From contig NZ_VTKY01000001.1 of assembly GCF_020514095.1 (NCBI RefSeq), forward strand, positions 186,001-250,000: 64,000 nt of DNA. Direction: 5' to 3'. A program made the position numbers and the translations under genes. The notes under the pieces were generated by a model that saw only the letters and a program-made list of their open reading frames with translations, was not told where the DNA came from and did no database searches. Source of the DNA: Synechococcus sp. MU1643. Lineage in GTDB: Bacteria > Cyanobacteriota > Cyanobacteriia > PCC-6307 > Cyanobiaceae. Positions 40,234-50,294 of this stretch are shown in pieces (position 1 is the first letter of the stretch; every line of letters starts with the position of its first letter).

Positions 40234-42048
40234 GTGAAAACCGTTTCGGAACGAACCCTCAGGAAAGCTTCAGCGAATCGCTCCCCCTTGATTCGGCTGA
40301 TGCGCCACTTGGCGCCGCAGCGTCGCCTTGTGATTGCAGCGGTTAGCTGCTCCCTGCTCAACAAGCTGTTCGATCTGGCCCCACCCGCCTTGATCGGTCT
40401 GGCCCTGGATGTGGTCGTGCGCGGTGACCAGTCTGTGCTGGCGGGTTTCGGTCTAAGGACCGCAGGCCAGCAACTGTGGTGTCTGGCCCTTCTCACCTTT
40501 GTGATCTGGGCGGCGGAGTCGCTATTCGAGTACCTCTACGACGTGCTCTGGCGCAACCTGGCGCAAACCACCCAGCACAGCCTGCGGCTCGAGGCTTACG
40601 ACCATCTGCAGAAGCTGGAGCTGGCCTTTTTCGAGCAGGACAGCACTGGTCGCCTGATGGCGGTGCTCAATGACGACATCAATCAGCTCGAACGCTTTCT
40701 GGATCGCGGTGCCAATCAGATCCTGCAGTTGATCACAACCGTGCTGGTGGTGGGCATCGGCATGGCGATGGTGGCGCCGGAGGTTGCTCTGTTCGCCTAC
40801 CTGCCGATTCCGGTGATTCTTTGGGGATCGCTGCATTTCCAGCGCCAGCTGGCGCCGCGTTACCGGGAGGTGCGGGCTCGGGCGGGCGACCTCGCCTCCC
40901 GGCTTGCTAACAACCTGGGGGGGATGCTCACGATCAAGAGCTTCACCGCTGAGGCTCTGGAACTGGAGCGGCTGCGAGCAGAAAGCCTGGCCTACCGCCA
41001 GAGCAATGCCCGGGCGATTCGTCTCTCGGCGGGCTTCATCCCCTTGATCCGCTTCGCGATTCTGTTCGCTTTCCTGGCGATCCTGTTGATCGGTGGCTTC
41101 AAGGCCCTGGCCGGGGAACTGCCGGTGGCCACTTACAGCGTTCTCGTGTTCATTACCCAGCGCCTGCTCTGGCCGTTAACCGCCATTGGCCGAACCTTGG
41201 ATGAATACCAGCGCTCGATGGCCTCCACGCAACGGGTGCTCGATTTGATCGACACCCCGGTTCTGATCCAGGGAGGAACGGTGCCTGTGGATCCGCAGCG
41301 GCTGCGGGGTGAGATTCGCTTTGAAGCAGTGGATTTCGCCTATGGCGGCCGAACAGCACTGCTGCAGGGCTTCGATCTGACCGTGCAAGCGGGATCGACC
41401 CTCGGCATTGTCGGGGCGACGGGGTCCGGCAAGAGCACGGTGGTGAAGCTGCTGTTGCGGTTGTATGAGCGAGATGGCGGGAGTATCTGTCTGGATGGGG
41501 TCCCCATCGAAACCCTGCAGCTTCAAGACCTGCGCCGCTGCATCGCCCTGGTGAGTCAGGACGTCTACCTTTTCCACGGCACTGTGGCCGAGAACATCGC
41601 CTATGGGTTCGCAGATCCCGATCCGGTGGCGATTGAGAAGGCTGCTCGCTTGGCGGAAGCCGCTGGATTCATCGATGCCTTGCCCCAGGGGTACGACACT
41701 CTGGTTGGTGAGCGGGGGCAGCGCCTTTCGGGCGGACAGCGCCAACGCATCGCCCTGGCCCGCGCCATCCTCAAGGATGCCCCGGTGCTGGTGCTCGATG
41801 AAGCCACAGCAGCAGTGGATAACGACACCGAAGCTGCCATCCAGCGCTCCTTGGCGCAGATCACCCAGCACCGAACCACCGTGGTGATCGCCCACCGTCT
41901 CAGCACGGTTCGCCATGCCGATTGGATTGTGGTGATGGACCAGGGCCGGATTGTTGAGCAGGGCTGCCACGACAGCCTGGTGGCCCACGGCGGGATCTAC
42001 ACCAACCTATGGCAGGTGCAGGCCGGCGAAGGGGTTATCGCTTCCTGA
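40234..42048 (+). CDS. ABC exporter (MsbA/multidrug type), fused subunits
   Basis: About 604 residues: an N-terminal six-helix ABC transmembrane domain, then the ATPase domain with Walker A GATGSGKST, Q-loop VSQDVYLF, signature LSGGQRQRIALA, Walker B VLVLDEATAAVD and H-loop IAHRLSTV. Such homodimeric exporters move lipids, peptides or drugs; the substrate is unknown. GTG 40234 follows AGGA closely; TTG 40204 is in frame upstream. It is followed by an antiporter gene 33 bases on. Confidence 0.92.
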   Translation: MKTVSERTLRKASANRSPLIRLMRHLAPQRRLVIAAVSCSLLNKLFDLAPPALIGLALDVVVRGDQSVLAGFGLRTAGQQLWCLALLTFVIWAAESLFEYLYDVLWRNLAQTTQHSLRLEAYDHLQKLELAFFEQDSTGRLMAVLNDDINQLERFLDRGANQILQLITTVLVVGIGMAMVAPEVALFAYLPIPVILWGSLHFQRQLAPRYREVRARAGDLASRLANNLGGMLTIKSFTAEALELERLRAESLAYRQSNARAIRLSAGFIPLIRFAILFAFLAILLIGGFKALAGELPVATYSVLVFITQRLLWPLTAIGRTLDEYQRSMASTQRVLDLIDTPVLIQGGTVPVDPQRLRGEIRFEAVDFAYGGRTALLQGFDLTVQAGSTLGIVGATGSGKSTVVKLLLRLYERDGGSICLDGVPIETLQLQDLRRCIALVSQDVYLFHGTVAENIAYGFADPDPVAIEKAARLAEAAGFIDALPQGYDTLVGERGQRLSGGQRQRIALARAILKDAPVLVLDEATAAVDNDTEAAIQRSLAQITQHRTTVVIAHRLSTVRHADWIVVMDQGRIVEQGCHDSLVAHGGIYTNLWQVQAGEGVIAS

Positions 42049-42080
42049 AGCAGCTGTTGTTGCCGGAAGATCCGGTGACC

Positions 42081-44210
42081 ATGCTGGGTCCGCAAGCCGG
42101 CGGTGCAGCCATGGCCATGCAGGCCTCGATTAGCCACGTGATGCATCACCCCCTCGGGGTGTTCTCGCTGTTAGTGGCGATCAGTGCGGCGGTGCCGCCG
42201 TTGATCCGACGGCTGGGTCTGCCCGATTTGGTGGGGTTGCTGGCGGCTGGCGTAGTGGTAGGTCCCCACGCTTTGAACTGGGTCGACAGCAGCAGCGAAA
42301 CGGTACGGCTGCTCTCCGATCTCGGGGCGGTGTATCTGCTGTTCACGATGGGTCTGGAGATTGATCTCGAGGAGTTCAATCGGGTCAAGCGCCGCTCGTT
42401 CATCTACGGCCTGCTGATCCTTTTGATCGGTGTGGGCACGGGTGTGTCGATCGGCCTGATGGCGGGCTTCGCCTCGGTCTCGTGCCTGTTGCTCGGCGCC
42501 CTGATGGCGACTCACACTCCGCTTGGTTACCCGATCGTGCGCAGTTACGGCGCCCAGAAGGACGAGGCGGTGGTGGTGAGCGTGGGCAGCACGATCTTCA
42601 CCGACATCGTGGCCTTGCTGCTGTTGGCGGTGGGACTGGGGCTGGGCCAGGGCAGCCTCAACGGCCTTGGCCTGGGCCTGCTGCTGCTCAAGATCGGTGG
42701 CTTCGCTCTGGTGGTGGTGATCGGCATCCGCTGGCTGGGCCGACGCCTGGTGCTGCGGGGCATCAGCGATGAAAATCGGATGGTGCTCGCTGTTTTGGTG
42801 GCCCTGTTCCTGGCCTCCCTGGGGGCTGAGCTGGCGGGTGTGGAGAAGATTGTCGGCGCCTTCTTGGCTGGTTTGGCGGTGAATTCCGTGCTGCCTGAGG
42901 GCCGGGTGAAGGAACAGGTGATTTTTGTGGGTGGCGTGCTGTTCATCCCGATCTTCTTCATTGATTTGGGATTGCTGCTGGATCTGAGCAGCCTCGGCCA
43001 AAGCCTGGGCAACTTTCAGTTCACCGCGCTAATGCTGGTGGGCGCTATCGGCGGCAAGGGTTTGGCGTCCTGGCTGAGCGGACGGCTATTCGGTTACCGC
43101 CGCGCCCAGATCCTGATGATGTGGTCTCTGACGATGCCCAAGGTGGCGGCGACCCTGGCCACGGCCTTCATTGGCTACCAGGCGGGTCTGCTCAATCAGA
43201 CCGTGCTGAACAGTGTGCTGGCGGTAATGGTGGTGACGGCCACCCTGGGGCCGATCCTCACGGAGCAGTCGGTGACACGGCTCAAGGATCACAGTCCCGA
43301 TGCGGTGCCAGTCAGCTTCGGTGAGGCGGCGGCGGTGCTGGACGGCGTCAATGAGGTCGTCCAGCGCCCTCTGCGCATCGTGGTGCCGGTGGCCAACCCC
43401 AGCACCGAGAAGGGGTTGTTGAGCATGGCGGCCCGCCTGGTGCAGGGTTCGTCGGGGGCTGAAGGGTTGCTGCTTCCCCTCGCGATGGTGAATCCCAGCC
43501 TGGAAGAGATGCGGGGTGGTTTGAACCGGGCTATTGCCGCAGCGCGTGGACGCCTCAGCACGGCGGAGAGCATCGGTGCCCAGTTGGCTGTGCCCACCCG
43601 TAGTCTGCTGCGGCTGGATGAAGACATTGCAGGCGGCATGAGCCGCACAGCTTTGGAACAGGCCGCGGATCTGTTGCTGATCGGTGCAGCTCGCACCGAT
43701 CAACTCCGGGCCTGGCTGATGGGCGACATCGTTGATGGGGTCTGTCGCACGGCCCACTGTCCGGTGGTGGTAGTGAACCTGGGCCGTGAGCCCGATAGCG
43801 GCCTGGCCCGAATCCTTGTTCCGATCAAAGACCTCTCCGCCAGCGCCCGCGAGCAATTCGAACTGGCGCTGCGGGTGATCAACTCAGCCCCGGAGGATCA
43901 GCGCGTTCGGATCACCCTGCTGCATGTGCACGACCCCCGCTTCAGCGGGCAGGACCGTCACTGGATGGAGCAGCAGCTGATTCGCTGGCGTCCGCCGGGG
44001 ATTCCAGAGGAGCGGTTCCACATCGTGATCGTGCGGGGGCCCGGCATCGATGGGGCCATTAATCGCCTCAGCCGCGAACACGATCTCGTGATCCTGCGCA
44101 CCCAACGCAGGCGGGTGGCTGGTCTGCCGATTCCAGGCAGTGATCGCATCAGCAAATTGATCCGCCAGCTCCCCTGCGCCTCGATGGTGATCAGCGATCC
44201 CTTGGCTTAA
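42081..44210 (+). CDS. CPA2-type cation/proton antiporter with USP-like region
   Basis: About 709 residues. The N-terminal 400 or so form a 12-13-helix CPA2 (KefB/NapA-like) exchanger, including LVGLLAAGVVVGPH, GAVYLLFTMGLEIDLEEF, STIFTDIVALLLLA with the ion-binding Asp, and VEKIVGAFLAGLAVN. The C-terminal part has two universal-stress-protein-like domains (TALEQAADLLLIGAARTDQLRAWLMG, CPVVVVNLG). It likely exchanges Na+ or K+ for H+ with ligand control. The start could also be ATG 42111. Confidence 0.9.
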   Translation: MLGPQAGGAAMAMQASISHVMHHPLGVFSLLVAISAAVPPLIRRLGLPDLVGLLAAGVVVGPHALNWVDSSSETVRLLSDLGAVYLLFTMGLEIDLEEFNRVKRRSFIYGLLILLIGVGTGVSIGLMAGFASVSCLLLGALMATHTPLGYPIVRSYGAQKDEAVVVSVGSTIFTDIVALLLLAVGLGLGQGSLNGLGLGLLLLKIGGFALVVVIGIRWLGRRLVLRGISDENRMVLAVLVALFLASLGAELAGVEKIVGAFLAGLAVNSVLPEGRVKEQVIFVGGVLFIPIFFIDLGLLLDLSSLGQSLGNFQFTALMLVGAIGGKGLASWLSGRLFGYRRAQILMMWSLTMPKVAATLATAFIGYQAGLLNQTVLNSVLAVMVVTATLGPILTEQSVTRLKDHSPDAVPVSFGEAAAVLDGVNEVVQRPLRIVVPVANPSTEKGLLSMAARLVQGSSGAEGLLLPLAMVNPSLEEMRGGLNRAIAAARGRLSTAESIGAQLAVPTRSLLRLDEDIAGGMSRTALEQAADLLLIGAARTDQLRAWLMGDIVDGVCRTAHCPVVVVNLGREPDSGLARILVPIKDLSASAREQFELALRVINSAPEDQRVRITLLHVHDPRFSGQDRHWMEQQLIRWRPPGIPEERFHIVIVRGPGIDGAINRLSREHDLVILRTQRRRVAGLPIPGSDRISKLIRQLPCASMVISDPLA

Positions 44211-44255
44211 CAGAGGCCCGCTCCCCACTACCGGAGATAGGACGAGCGCGCCAAG

Positions 44256-45209
44256 ATGCTGCATAGCGTGTATTCCATGCCACCCACCCCCCCTGCTAAG
44301 CCGTCATCTGAGGCCATCACTTGGCCGGTCGTTGCTGCTGTGGTGGTGGGTCTCAGCGGCGGCCTGATTCTTTCGATTCCTCTGAGCCGATTGATCATGG
44401 AGCCGTCCAGGACGGCAGATCAATCTTTCGTGCTGCCTCAGCCTGTGCCGCCTGCTAACCCATTTGTTGGTTGGACCGGCTTCGGGGCAAGGGAGGTGGT
44501 GGTGCTGGGCCGAGACCGCACTGGCAACAACACTGATGTGATTTTCACGGTTCGGGTGGATGGCACCACCACGTCGATCACCCAGATCCCCCGCGACAGC
44601 TACATCGATGCTGAGGGCTTTGGTGGCATCAAGCTGAATGCACTGATGGCCTACGGAGGAGTGGAGGCGGTGGAGCGGGAGTTGTCGCGCCTGATGAACC
44701 GCCCGATCCGCTACCACATCGTGGTGCGTCTGGATGCGCTCGAAACCCTGGCCAACCTGGTGGGGGGAATCGAAGTGGATGTCCCCAAGCGCCTGTATTA
44801 CGTCGATCGCAGCCAGGACCTGGTGATCGATCTGCAGCCCGGCCCTCAGCTGTTGAAGGGCAAGGATCTGGAGGGGTTTCTGCGCTGGCGCAACGACGGC
44901 CGCGGCGATTTTGGCCGGCTGGAACGGCAGCAGCTGGCCTTGAAGGGTTTGTTTGAGCAGATGAAACAACCACAAAATCTGATCCGCCTGCCGGCGTTGA
45001 TCACCGCTGCGGGCCAGGCCTTGGAGACGGATCTGGGGCCGATGGAACTGGGTGGATTGATAACCGCCATGGGCACCACCGAACTGAAGGCTTCCAGCCT
45101 GAAGTCGGTTCCGTTCAATGCCGATGGCATCAGCTATCTGGACACTGAATGGCCGGCCAAGTCGAGCAGTGACAGCGAAGGCAGCCAACGCTTCCGCTTC
45201 CTGTTCTGA
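44256..45209 (+). CDS. LytR-CpsA-Psr (LCP) family protein
   Basis: 317 residues with one N-terminal membrane helix (PVVAAVVVGLSGGLILSI) and an extracytoplasmic LCP domain: VVVLGRDRTGNNTDVIFTVRVDG, TQIPRDSYID, KLNALMAYGGVEA, and FLRWRNDGRGDFGRLERQQL with the catalytic Arg/Asp cluster. LCP enzymes transfer lipid-linked glycans to the wall. Role here probably polysaccharide attachment to peptidoglycan. Length normal for the family. Confidence 0.92.
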   Translation: MLHSVYSMPPTPPAKPSSEAITWPVVAAVVVGLSGGLILSIPLSRLIMEPSRTADQSFVLPQPVPPANPFVGWTGFGAREVVVLGRDRTGNNTDVIFTVRVDGTTTSITQIPRDSYIDAEGFGGIKLNALMAYGGVEAVERELSRLMNRPIRYHIVVRLDALETLANLVGGIEVDVPKRLYYVDRSQDLVIDLQPGPQLLKGKDLEGFLRWRNDGRGDFGRLERQQLALKGLFEQMKQPQNLIRLPALITAAGQALETDLGPMELGGLITAMGTTELKASSLKSVPFNADGISYLDTEWPAKSSSDSEGSQRFRFLF

Positions 45210-45791
45210 TCAGATCAGCAGGGTAAGTGAGTGAACCACCCGACCGCAGAGATCACCAACCTTGCTCCAGCGGTCTTCGTTGACGCTGGTGGCAAGGGTG
45301 TAAAGGCGGCCGCGGTCTACCACCACAGTCGCCAGTTCATGGCGGTCGCGATCTTCCAGGTGCACGGCGTATTCCATGTCGTAGAAGGTGCGGCCATGCA
45401 CCTCTCGCTCCTGCGCTTCCACCAGCTCGGCGGTGCGGCCGCTGCCGGCGGAGGCGATCACCTCACGGCGCAGCCGCTCTCCCACGGCGACGGCGCTGCC
45501 CAGTTCACTCAGTTCGTTGTCTTCGTTCACCTTGTTGATCATCAGGCTCACGGTCTCATCGCTGTGGATCAGGTCGTGAAACACCACCCGTGGTCCATTG
45601 CTCACTTGAACCTCAGTCCAACCTGTGGGATAGAGGAAGGCGAAACGGCCATCCGGGCTCTGGTACGACTGCAGTCCGGCTGTTGGTCCTGCTGCGCAGG
45701 CTCCCAGCATCAGTGACAAGGCGCCGCAAATGATCACGCGACTCAGAGACTGGAGGAGCTGCATCAGCTGGGCGATCAATCCATGAACCAT
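45210..45791 (-). CDS. PsbP-like lipoprotein (CyanoP)
   Basis: 193 residues from ATG 45791, which has GGAGG five bases upstream. The signal peptide ends in a lipobox (MLGAC), so the mature protein is a lumen-facing lipoprotein. The PsbP fold is seen in [39 protein letters not shown] and [22 protein letters not shown]. CyanoP assists early photosystem II assembly. It is divergent from recR. Confidence 0.92.
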   Translation of the reverse strand: MVHGLIAQLMQLLQSLSRVIICGALSLMLGACAAGPTAGLQSYQSPDGRFAFLYPTGWTEVQVSNGPRVVFHDLIHSDETVSLMINKVNEDNELSELGSAVAVGERLRREVIASAGSGRTAELVEAQEREVHGRTFYDMEYAVHLEDRDRHELATVVVDRGRLYTLATSVNEDRWSKVGDLCGRVVHSLTLLI

Positions 45792-45814
45792 TCTGCCTCC
45801 GTGGCCTGATTGTC

Positions 45815-46474
45815 GTGACCTCTGTTGCGGCAGATGATCTCCCCAACTCCTACATTTCCCGCATCGGCGGCAGACCACTGAGCGGCTTTACCAAACCGTT
45901 GGCCCGGCTGATTGATCAGTTCGAGCGTCTGCCTGGCATCGGCCCGCGCACGGCCCAGCGGCTCGCTTTGCATCTTCTGAATCAACCGGAGGAGCAGATC
46001 CATCAGTTCGCTGATGCCCTATTAGCGGCCCGCACCCAGGTGGGCCAGTGCCAAACCTGCTTCCACCTCTCCGCTGATCCCGAATGTGAGATTTGCCGCA
46101 AACCTGAGCGCCGCAACGGCGTGATCTGCGTGGTGGCGGATTCCCGGGATCTTCTGGCGCTGGAACGCACCCGTGAATTCCAGGGGCGCTACCACGTTCT
46201 TGGGGGCCTGATTTCGCCCATGGACGGGATTGGTCCGGAGCTTCTGCACGTCACCGAACTGGTGCAGCGGATCACCAGTGAGGAGATCAGTGAGGTGATA
46301 CTCGCCCTCACCCCCAGCGTGGAAGGGGACACCACCAGCTTGTATCTGGGGCGGTTGCTCAAGCCCTTCTGTTCGGTGAGCCGGATCGCCTACGGCTTGC
46401 CGATGGGCAGTGAACTGGAATACGCCGATGAGGTCACCCTGAGCCGCGCCCTGGAGGGGCGCCGGCCGGTATGA
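45815..46474 (+). CDS. recR: recombination mediator RecR
   Basis: 219 residues. RecR helps load RecA on single-strand gaps. Seen: the helix-hairpin-helix [20 protein letters not shown], the zinc finger C-Q-T-C...C-E-I-C, the Toprim part [15 protein letters not shown] and [17 protein letters not shown]. The start is GTG 45815, giving an N-terminus about 25 residues longer than usual; a later start is possible. It overlaps lipA (ATGA). Confidence 0.95.
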   Translation: MTSVAADDLPNSYISRIGGRPLSGFTKPLARLIDQFERLPGIGPRTAQRLALHLLNQPEEQIHQFADALLAARTQVGQCQTCFHLSADPECEICRKPERRNGVICVVADSRDLLALERTREFQGRYHVLGGLISPMDGIGPELLHVTELVQRITSEEISEVILALTPSVEGDTTSLYLGRLLKPFCSVSRIAYGLPMGSELEYADEVTLSRALEGRRPV

Positions 46475-47370
46475 GCAAGTACAGCGCCATTCCCCCCGCC
46501 GAGCGATTGCCGGACTGGCTGCGGCGGCCGATTGGCAACGCATCGGAGTTGGAGCGGGTGCAGGGGCTGGTGAAGCAGAACCGCCTGCACACCATCTGCG
46601 AGGAGGGGCGCTGCCCCAACCGCGGCGAGTGCTACGCCGCCGGAACAGCGACGTTCCTCTTGGGCGGCTCGATCTGCACCCGCAGCTGTGCCTTCTGCCA
46701 GGTGGACAAGGGCCAGGCCCCGATGTCGCTGGATGCCGCGGAAGCGGAGCGGGTGGCCGATGCGGTGGAGGCGATGCAACTCCGCTACGTAGTGCTCACG
46801 GCGGTGGCCCGCGACGATCTTCCCGACCACGGCGCTGGCCTTTTCACCAGCACCATGGCGGCGATCCGAGCCCGCAATCCGCTCATCGCCCTTGAGGTGC
46901 TCACCCCAGATTTCTGGGGCGGTGTGGCGGACTCGGAGCGGGCCGTGATGGCCCAGCGGGAGCGGCTGGCGACAGTGCTGGGGGCGCAACCGGTGTGCTT
47001 CAACCACAACCTGGAAACGGTGCAGCGGCTGCAGGGGGAGGTGCGCCGGGGAGCGACCTATGAACGATCGCTCGGTTTACTCGCGGCGGCCCGGGAGCTT
47101 GCACCTCAGATCCCCATCAAAAGTGGTCTGATGCTTGGCTTGGGGGAGAGCCGCGACGAGGTGATCGCCACCCTCCAGGATCTCCGCGCCGTGGATTGCC
47201 AACGGATCACCATGGGGCAGTACCTGCGTCCCTCCCTTGAGCACATTCCAGTGGCCCGCTACTGGACGCCGCAGGAGTTCGACGCGTTGGCGGAGGTGGC
47301 CCGTGAGCTTGGGTTTGCTCAGGTGCGCAGTGGCCCGTTGGTGCGCAGCAGTTATCACGCCGCCGACTGA
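46471..47370 (+). CDS. lipA: lipoyl synthase
   Basis: 299-residue radical SAM enzyme that inserts two sulfurs into octanoyl groups on lipoyl domains. The auxiliary cluster motif is [12 protein letters not shown] and the radical SAM CxxxCxxC is [26 protein letters not shown] and [12 protein letters not shown] are typical family blocks. Full length. Coupled to recR by a 4-base overlap. Confidence 0.96.
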   Translation: MSKYSAIPPAERLPDWLRRPIGNASELERVQGLVKQNRLHTICEEGRCPNRGECYAAGTATFLLGGSICTRSCAFCQVDKGQAPMSLDAAEAERVADAVEAMQLRYVVLTAVARDDLPDHGAGLFTSTMAAIRARNPLIALEVLTPDFWGGVADSERAVMAQRERLATVLGAQPVCFNHNLETVQRLQGEVRRGATYERSLGLLAAARELAPQIPIKSGLMLGLGESRDEVIATLQDLRAVDCQRITMGQYLRPSLEHIPVARYWTPQEFDALAEVARELGFAQVRSGPLVRSSYHAAD

Positions 47371-47876
47371 CGCCAGCCCCGCAGACTGCGGTCCAGAACG
47401 GTTGCCACATCACTACTCATCAGGGCCCCGGCGCCTCCCCAGACCATGCGCAGGGGCAGATCCCAAAGCGCAGCTTCCACATCGCGGGTTTTGTTGAACC
47501 CGCGTTGGCGGAAATAGCGCACCAGCCTGCGGTGTTGCTGCTCGTCGTCGCGGATGGCCAGCAACCGGGCCCTTGCACAAGGCGTTGCTTCCTGGGCCCA
47601 GGCCATGGTGGCGGCCCAGATCAGATCACCCACGCCAGCAGGTGCCTTCGGCATCACCCTCATCGTGTCGAGCTGCAGGCCCGTGGCAGCGGGGTAGGCC
47701 CATCCCTTCATTTCCCCCAAAAGCAAAAGACTGCCGCTGGCGGCTTGCCGGGCCACCACCAACCGCAGGCTCCACAGCCCGAGGGGGCGCCCCACCTGCA
47801 ATCGCAGCAGCAGTCCCCGTTCGCGGGCCTCGGCTTCCAGGTGTTCGAGCATCGATCGGGAGGTGGCCGTGCTCAT
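47355..47876 (-). CDS. conserved-type hypothetical (173 aa)
   Basis: A 173-residue soluble protein: [22 protein letters not shown], a beta-rich middle ([27 protein letters not shown]), then [42 protein letters not shown], which is reminiscent of GNAT acetyltransferase ends. The match is too weak to assign. It overlaps the lipA end by 16 bases on the opposite strand and the following GST gene by four bases. Confidence 0.75.
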   Translation of the reverse strand: MSTATSRSMLEHLEAEARERGLLLRLQVGRPLGLWSLRLVVARQAASGSLLLLGEMKGWAYPAATGLQLDTMRVMPKAPAGVGDLIWAATMAWAQEATPCARARLLAIRDDEQQHRRLVRYFRQRGFNKTRDVEAALWDLPLRMVWGGAGALMSSDVATVLDRSLRGWRQSAA

Positions 47877-48844
47877 GCTGCCGCGGTCATGGCGACGACC
47901 GAACGCACCGCCTCCAGGGGCAGCGGGCCGTAGAGATGCGGGAACAGTTCGCCGGTGGGAATGGCATCGGCCCGTAGGGGAGCGTTTACTGCGGCGGGAT
48001 CAATCTCCAGCAGAAGCACCTCGCCAGCGTCCGCATAAAAACGCACCAATGTGGCCTTCACCTGCTCCTGCCATGAGCAGTGGATGAAGCCCACCTGATC
48101 CAGCGTCATCCCCCGGGTGGAGATGCGGTAGCTGCCGCTGGCCTGGGCGGCCTGCCAGTCGGCCTTGAGGGCCAGGTGAAACAGCGGTTGATCCAGGGGC
48201 ACCGCGATGGCATCAGCGGGGAAGTGATGTTGCTGCCCCCCGGCATTCCAGGGGTCGGCGCGCTGCATCAGCCGCTCGAATCGGGGATCCTCCAGGAATC
48301 GCTGGAGCCAGTGGCGTAGGGACTTCAGAGTGCTGTCGTTGTCGAATCTCTCTGGATCAGCGATGCGCCACTGCCGCACGAACGGCCAGAGGGCGGCATC
48401 TGCTATCGAGCAGTGCTCGCCCAGCAGCCAGCCCTGATCAGCGATCCTCTGGTTCCAGCCTTGCAGGATGGCGAGCCCGGCGGCGCGTTGCTCTTCTTTG
48501 TTGGTGCCTGGGTAGCGGTCGGTGTACTTGAACCGGTCCAGATGATGTTTGAAAGCACCGTCGTTCTGCTCGATCAGCGCTGAGGCATCGCCGGTGTTGC
48601 GCAGCTCGCGAGGGTCCGCCTGAGCAAGGGCCCATTCCATCACGGCCAGGCTTTCCTCGATCACCGTGCCGTCCGGCAGCACCAACACGGGCACCGTGCC
48701 CTTGGGGGAGACCGCCAACATCTCAGCCGGTTTGGCCTTCAGGGCGATCTCCCGCCACTCCACGAGAAGTCCTGCTTCCAGCAGGGCCCAGCGTGCGCGC
48801 ATGGCGTAGGGGCAGCGTCTGAAGCTGTAAAGGATCGGCGGCAA
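47873..48844 (-). CDS. glutathione S-transferase-DUF952 fusion
   Basis: 323 residues. The N-terminal 200 are a GST: thioredoxin-like PPILYSFRRCPYAMRARWAL with a C-P-Y-A active site, GTVPVLVLPDGTVIEESLAVMEW (cis-Pro and Glu-Ser), then an alpha-helical domain. Residues about 215-320 match DUF952: LFHLALKADWQAAQASGSYR, GFIHCSWQEQVKATLVRFY, LLLEIDPAAV and GELFPHLYGPLPLEAV. GST and DUF952 are usually separate, so this is a domain fusion. The substrate is unknown. Confidence 0.88.
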   Translation of the reverse strand: MPPILYSFRRCPYAMRARWALLEAGLLVEWREIALKAKPAEMLAVSPKGTVPVLVLPDGTVIEESLAVMEWALAQADPRELRNTGDASALIEQNDGAFKHHLDRFKYTDRYPGTNKEEQRAAGLAILQGWNQRIADQGWLLGEHCSIADAALWPFVRQWRIADPERFDNDSTLKSLRHWLQRFLEDPRFERLMQRADPWNAGGQQHHFPADAIAVPLDQPLFHLALKADWQAAQASGSYRISTRGMTLDQVGFIHCSWQEQVKATLVRFYADAGEVLLLEIDPAAVNAPLRADAIPTGELFPHLYGPLPLEAVRSVVAMTAAA

Positions 48845-48891
48845 GGCATCGGGTTGTCCCTGGCAGGGATTGTCCGATGCGGCATGACTGC

Positions 48892-49875
48892 TCAGGCTTG
48901 CTGCCGGTCGATGTTGTGTTGGTCGATCTGTCGTTGATCGATCTGACGCTGCCGCATGGCGAAGCGTTCACGGTCGGCATCGGTGAAGAGATCCACGCAG
49001 TGCACGCACTGAACCCCCTTGATGTAGCTAGGCAATTCGCGTTGCTGGGCTGACACCGGCAGGCCGCAGGCGTGGCAAAGGCTGTGCTCGCCGGGTTCCA
49101 GCTGGTGGTTCAACGCCACCCGTTGATCAAAAACAAAGCACTCCCCTTGCCAGCGGCTCTCGGCTTCCGGTACCTGCTCGAGGTACTTCAGGATGCCGCC
49201 GCGCAGGTGGTGCACCTCCCCGAAACCCTCTTGCTGCAGGTAGCTGCTGGCTTTCTCGCAACGGATTCCGCCGGTGCAGAACATGGCGATGCGTTTGCTG
49301 CCCTTTTGTTCGATCAGGGGCCGCAGCGTGGACTCTGCCCATTTCGGAAAGTCGCGGAAGCTCTCGGTGCTGGGGTCGATGGCCCCCTCGAACGTGCCTA
49401 TCGCTGTTTCGTAGCTGTTGCGGGTGTCGATCACCAGGGTCTCGGGATCATCCACCAGTGCATTCCAGTCGTCCGGTTCCACATAGGTGCCCACGCTGGT
49501 GCGGGGATCCACGCTGTCCACGCCGATGGTCACGATCTCCTTTTTGCGTCGGGCTTTGAAGCGGCGGAACACCGGCTTGTTGGCCCAGCTGCGCTTCACC
49601 TCCAACAGTGCGTAGTGGTCGTTGCCAAGCACCAGGGAAGCGCGCAGATGATCCAGCACTGCATCAACAGCTGATTCCGGGCCACTGATCGTGCCGTTCA
49701 CCCCTTCATGGGCCACCAACACCGAGCCGTGCACGCTGCCATCGCAAGCCAGGGTCGGCAAGCTGCTTAGCAATGTCTCCCGGCGCTCGTCATCCAGGGG
49801 CGTGAAGGCATAAAACGCCGCCACCAGGAGTCGGCTGTCTTTCGCCAGCACAGGCTCCAGGTTGCTCGGGTCCAC
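48892..49875 (-). CDS. trhO: tRNA uridine 34 hydroxylase, rhodanese type
   Basis: 327 residues of the TrhO/YceA family, which helps make 5-hydroxyuridine at wobble position 34 of tRNA. The N-terminal acylphosphatase-like part (VLVAHEGVNGTISG) is followed by a rhodanese domain with catalytic Cys in F-C-T-G-G-I-R-C-E-K, and a C-terminal Cys cluster (CHACGLP, CVHCVDL). The very end is an unusual Gln/Ile/Asp repeat (RQIDQRQIDQHNIDRQQ). Confidence 0.93.
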   Translation of the reverse strand: MDPSNLEPVLAKDSRLLVAAFYAFTPLDDERRETLLSSLPTLACDGSVHGSVLVAHEGVNGTISGPESAVDAVLDHLRASLVLGNDHYALLEVKRSWANKPVFRRFKARRKKEIVTIGVDSVDPRTSVGTYVEPDDWNALVDDPETLVIDTRNSYETAIGTFEGAIDPSTESFRDFPKWAESTLRPLIEQKGSKRIAMFCTGGIRCEKASSYLQQEGFGEVHHLRGGILKYLEQVPEAESRWQGECFVFDQRVALNHQLEPGEHSLCHACGLPVSAQQRELPSYIKGVQCVHCVDLFTDADRERFAMRQRQIDQRQIDQHNIDRQQA

Positions 49876-49942
49876 GCTGTCAGGGGTTCAACATTCCTCC
49901 AGCCTGCATCAGGCCGGGTCGTTCCACGGGTGTTGTTGGTCG

Positions 49943-50068
49943 TCAGGCTTTCCTGCTGATGCGAACCGCCGCCGGTTTCAGGGGACAGGCCAGGGCATGA
50001 AAGGGCTTGTGTCCCCCTTCAAAGATCAGGCTTCCCATGGGTTGAGCGTTGGCGCTGTCGATCTTCAT
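49943..50068 (-). CDS. 41-residue hypothetical protein
   Basis: ATG to TGA encodes 41 residues: MKIDSANAQPMGSLIFEGGHKPFHALACPLKPAA and a basic end. The pattern suggests a small soluble beta protein with one Cys and two His. The ribosome site is weak and the family unknown. Confidence 0.5.
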   Translation of the reverse strand: MKIDSANAQPMGSLIFEGGHKPFHALACPLKPAAVRISRKA

Positions 50069-50189
50069 GGCTGTGCCACAGACCTATACGGTGTAGCTCA
50101 ACAGGGACGCCACCCACAATGAGTCTTTTGTGCAGTGTTTCCGGCTGGTGACAGTCGGGATTGTCCCCGCAGGACCTGTCGGCCGGATC

Positions 50190-50294
50190 TCAATAGCGGT
50201 GATGGTGGTGACGCTGCTTGTGGTCTTTGATCGCCTCCAGGATCACGGACAGAACAAACAGACCAATCAGGGAGGGGATGACGATGGGATCAAT
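50190..50294 (-). CDS. 34-residue membrane peptide with His tail, ATT start
   Basis: The frame reads DPIVIPSLIGLFVLSVILEAIKD, one clear membrane helix, then a tail rich in Lys, Arg and four consecutive His before Arg-Tyr. No ATG, GTG or TTG is present; ATT at 50294 lies seven bases after GAGG, and the codon before it is GTA. The start may have been lost, or ATT is used. No family is recognised. Confidence 0.35.
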   Translation of the reverse strand: MDPIVIPSLIGLFVLSVILEAIKDHKQRHHHHRY

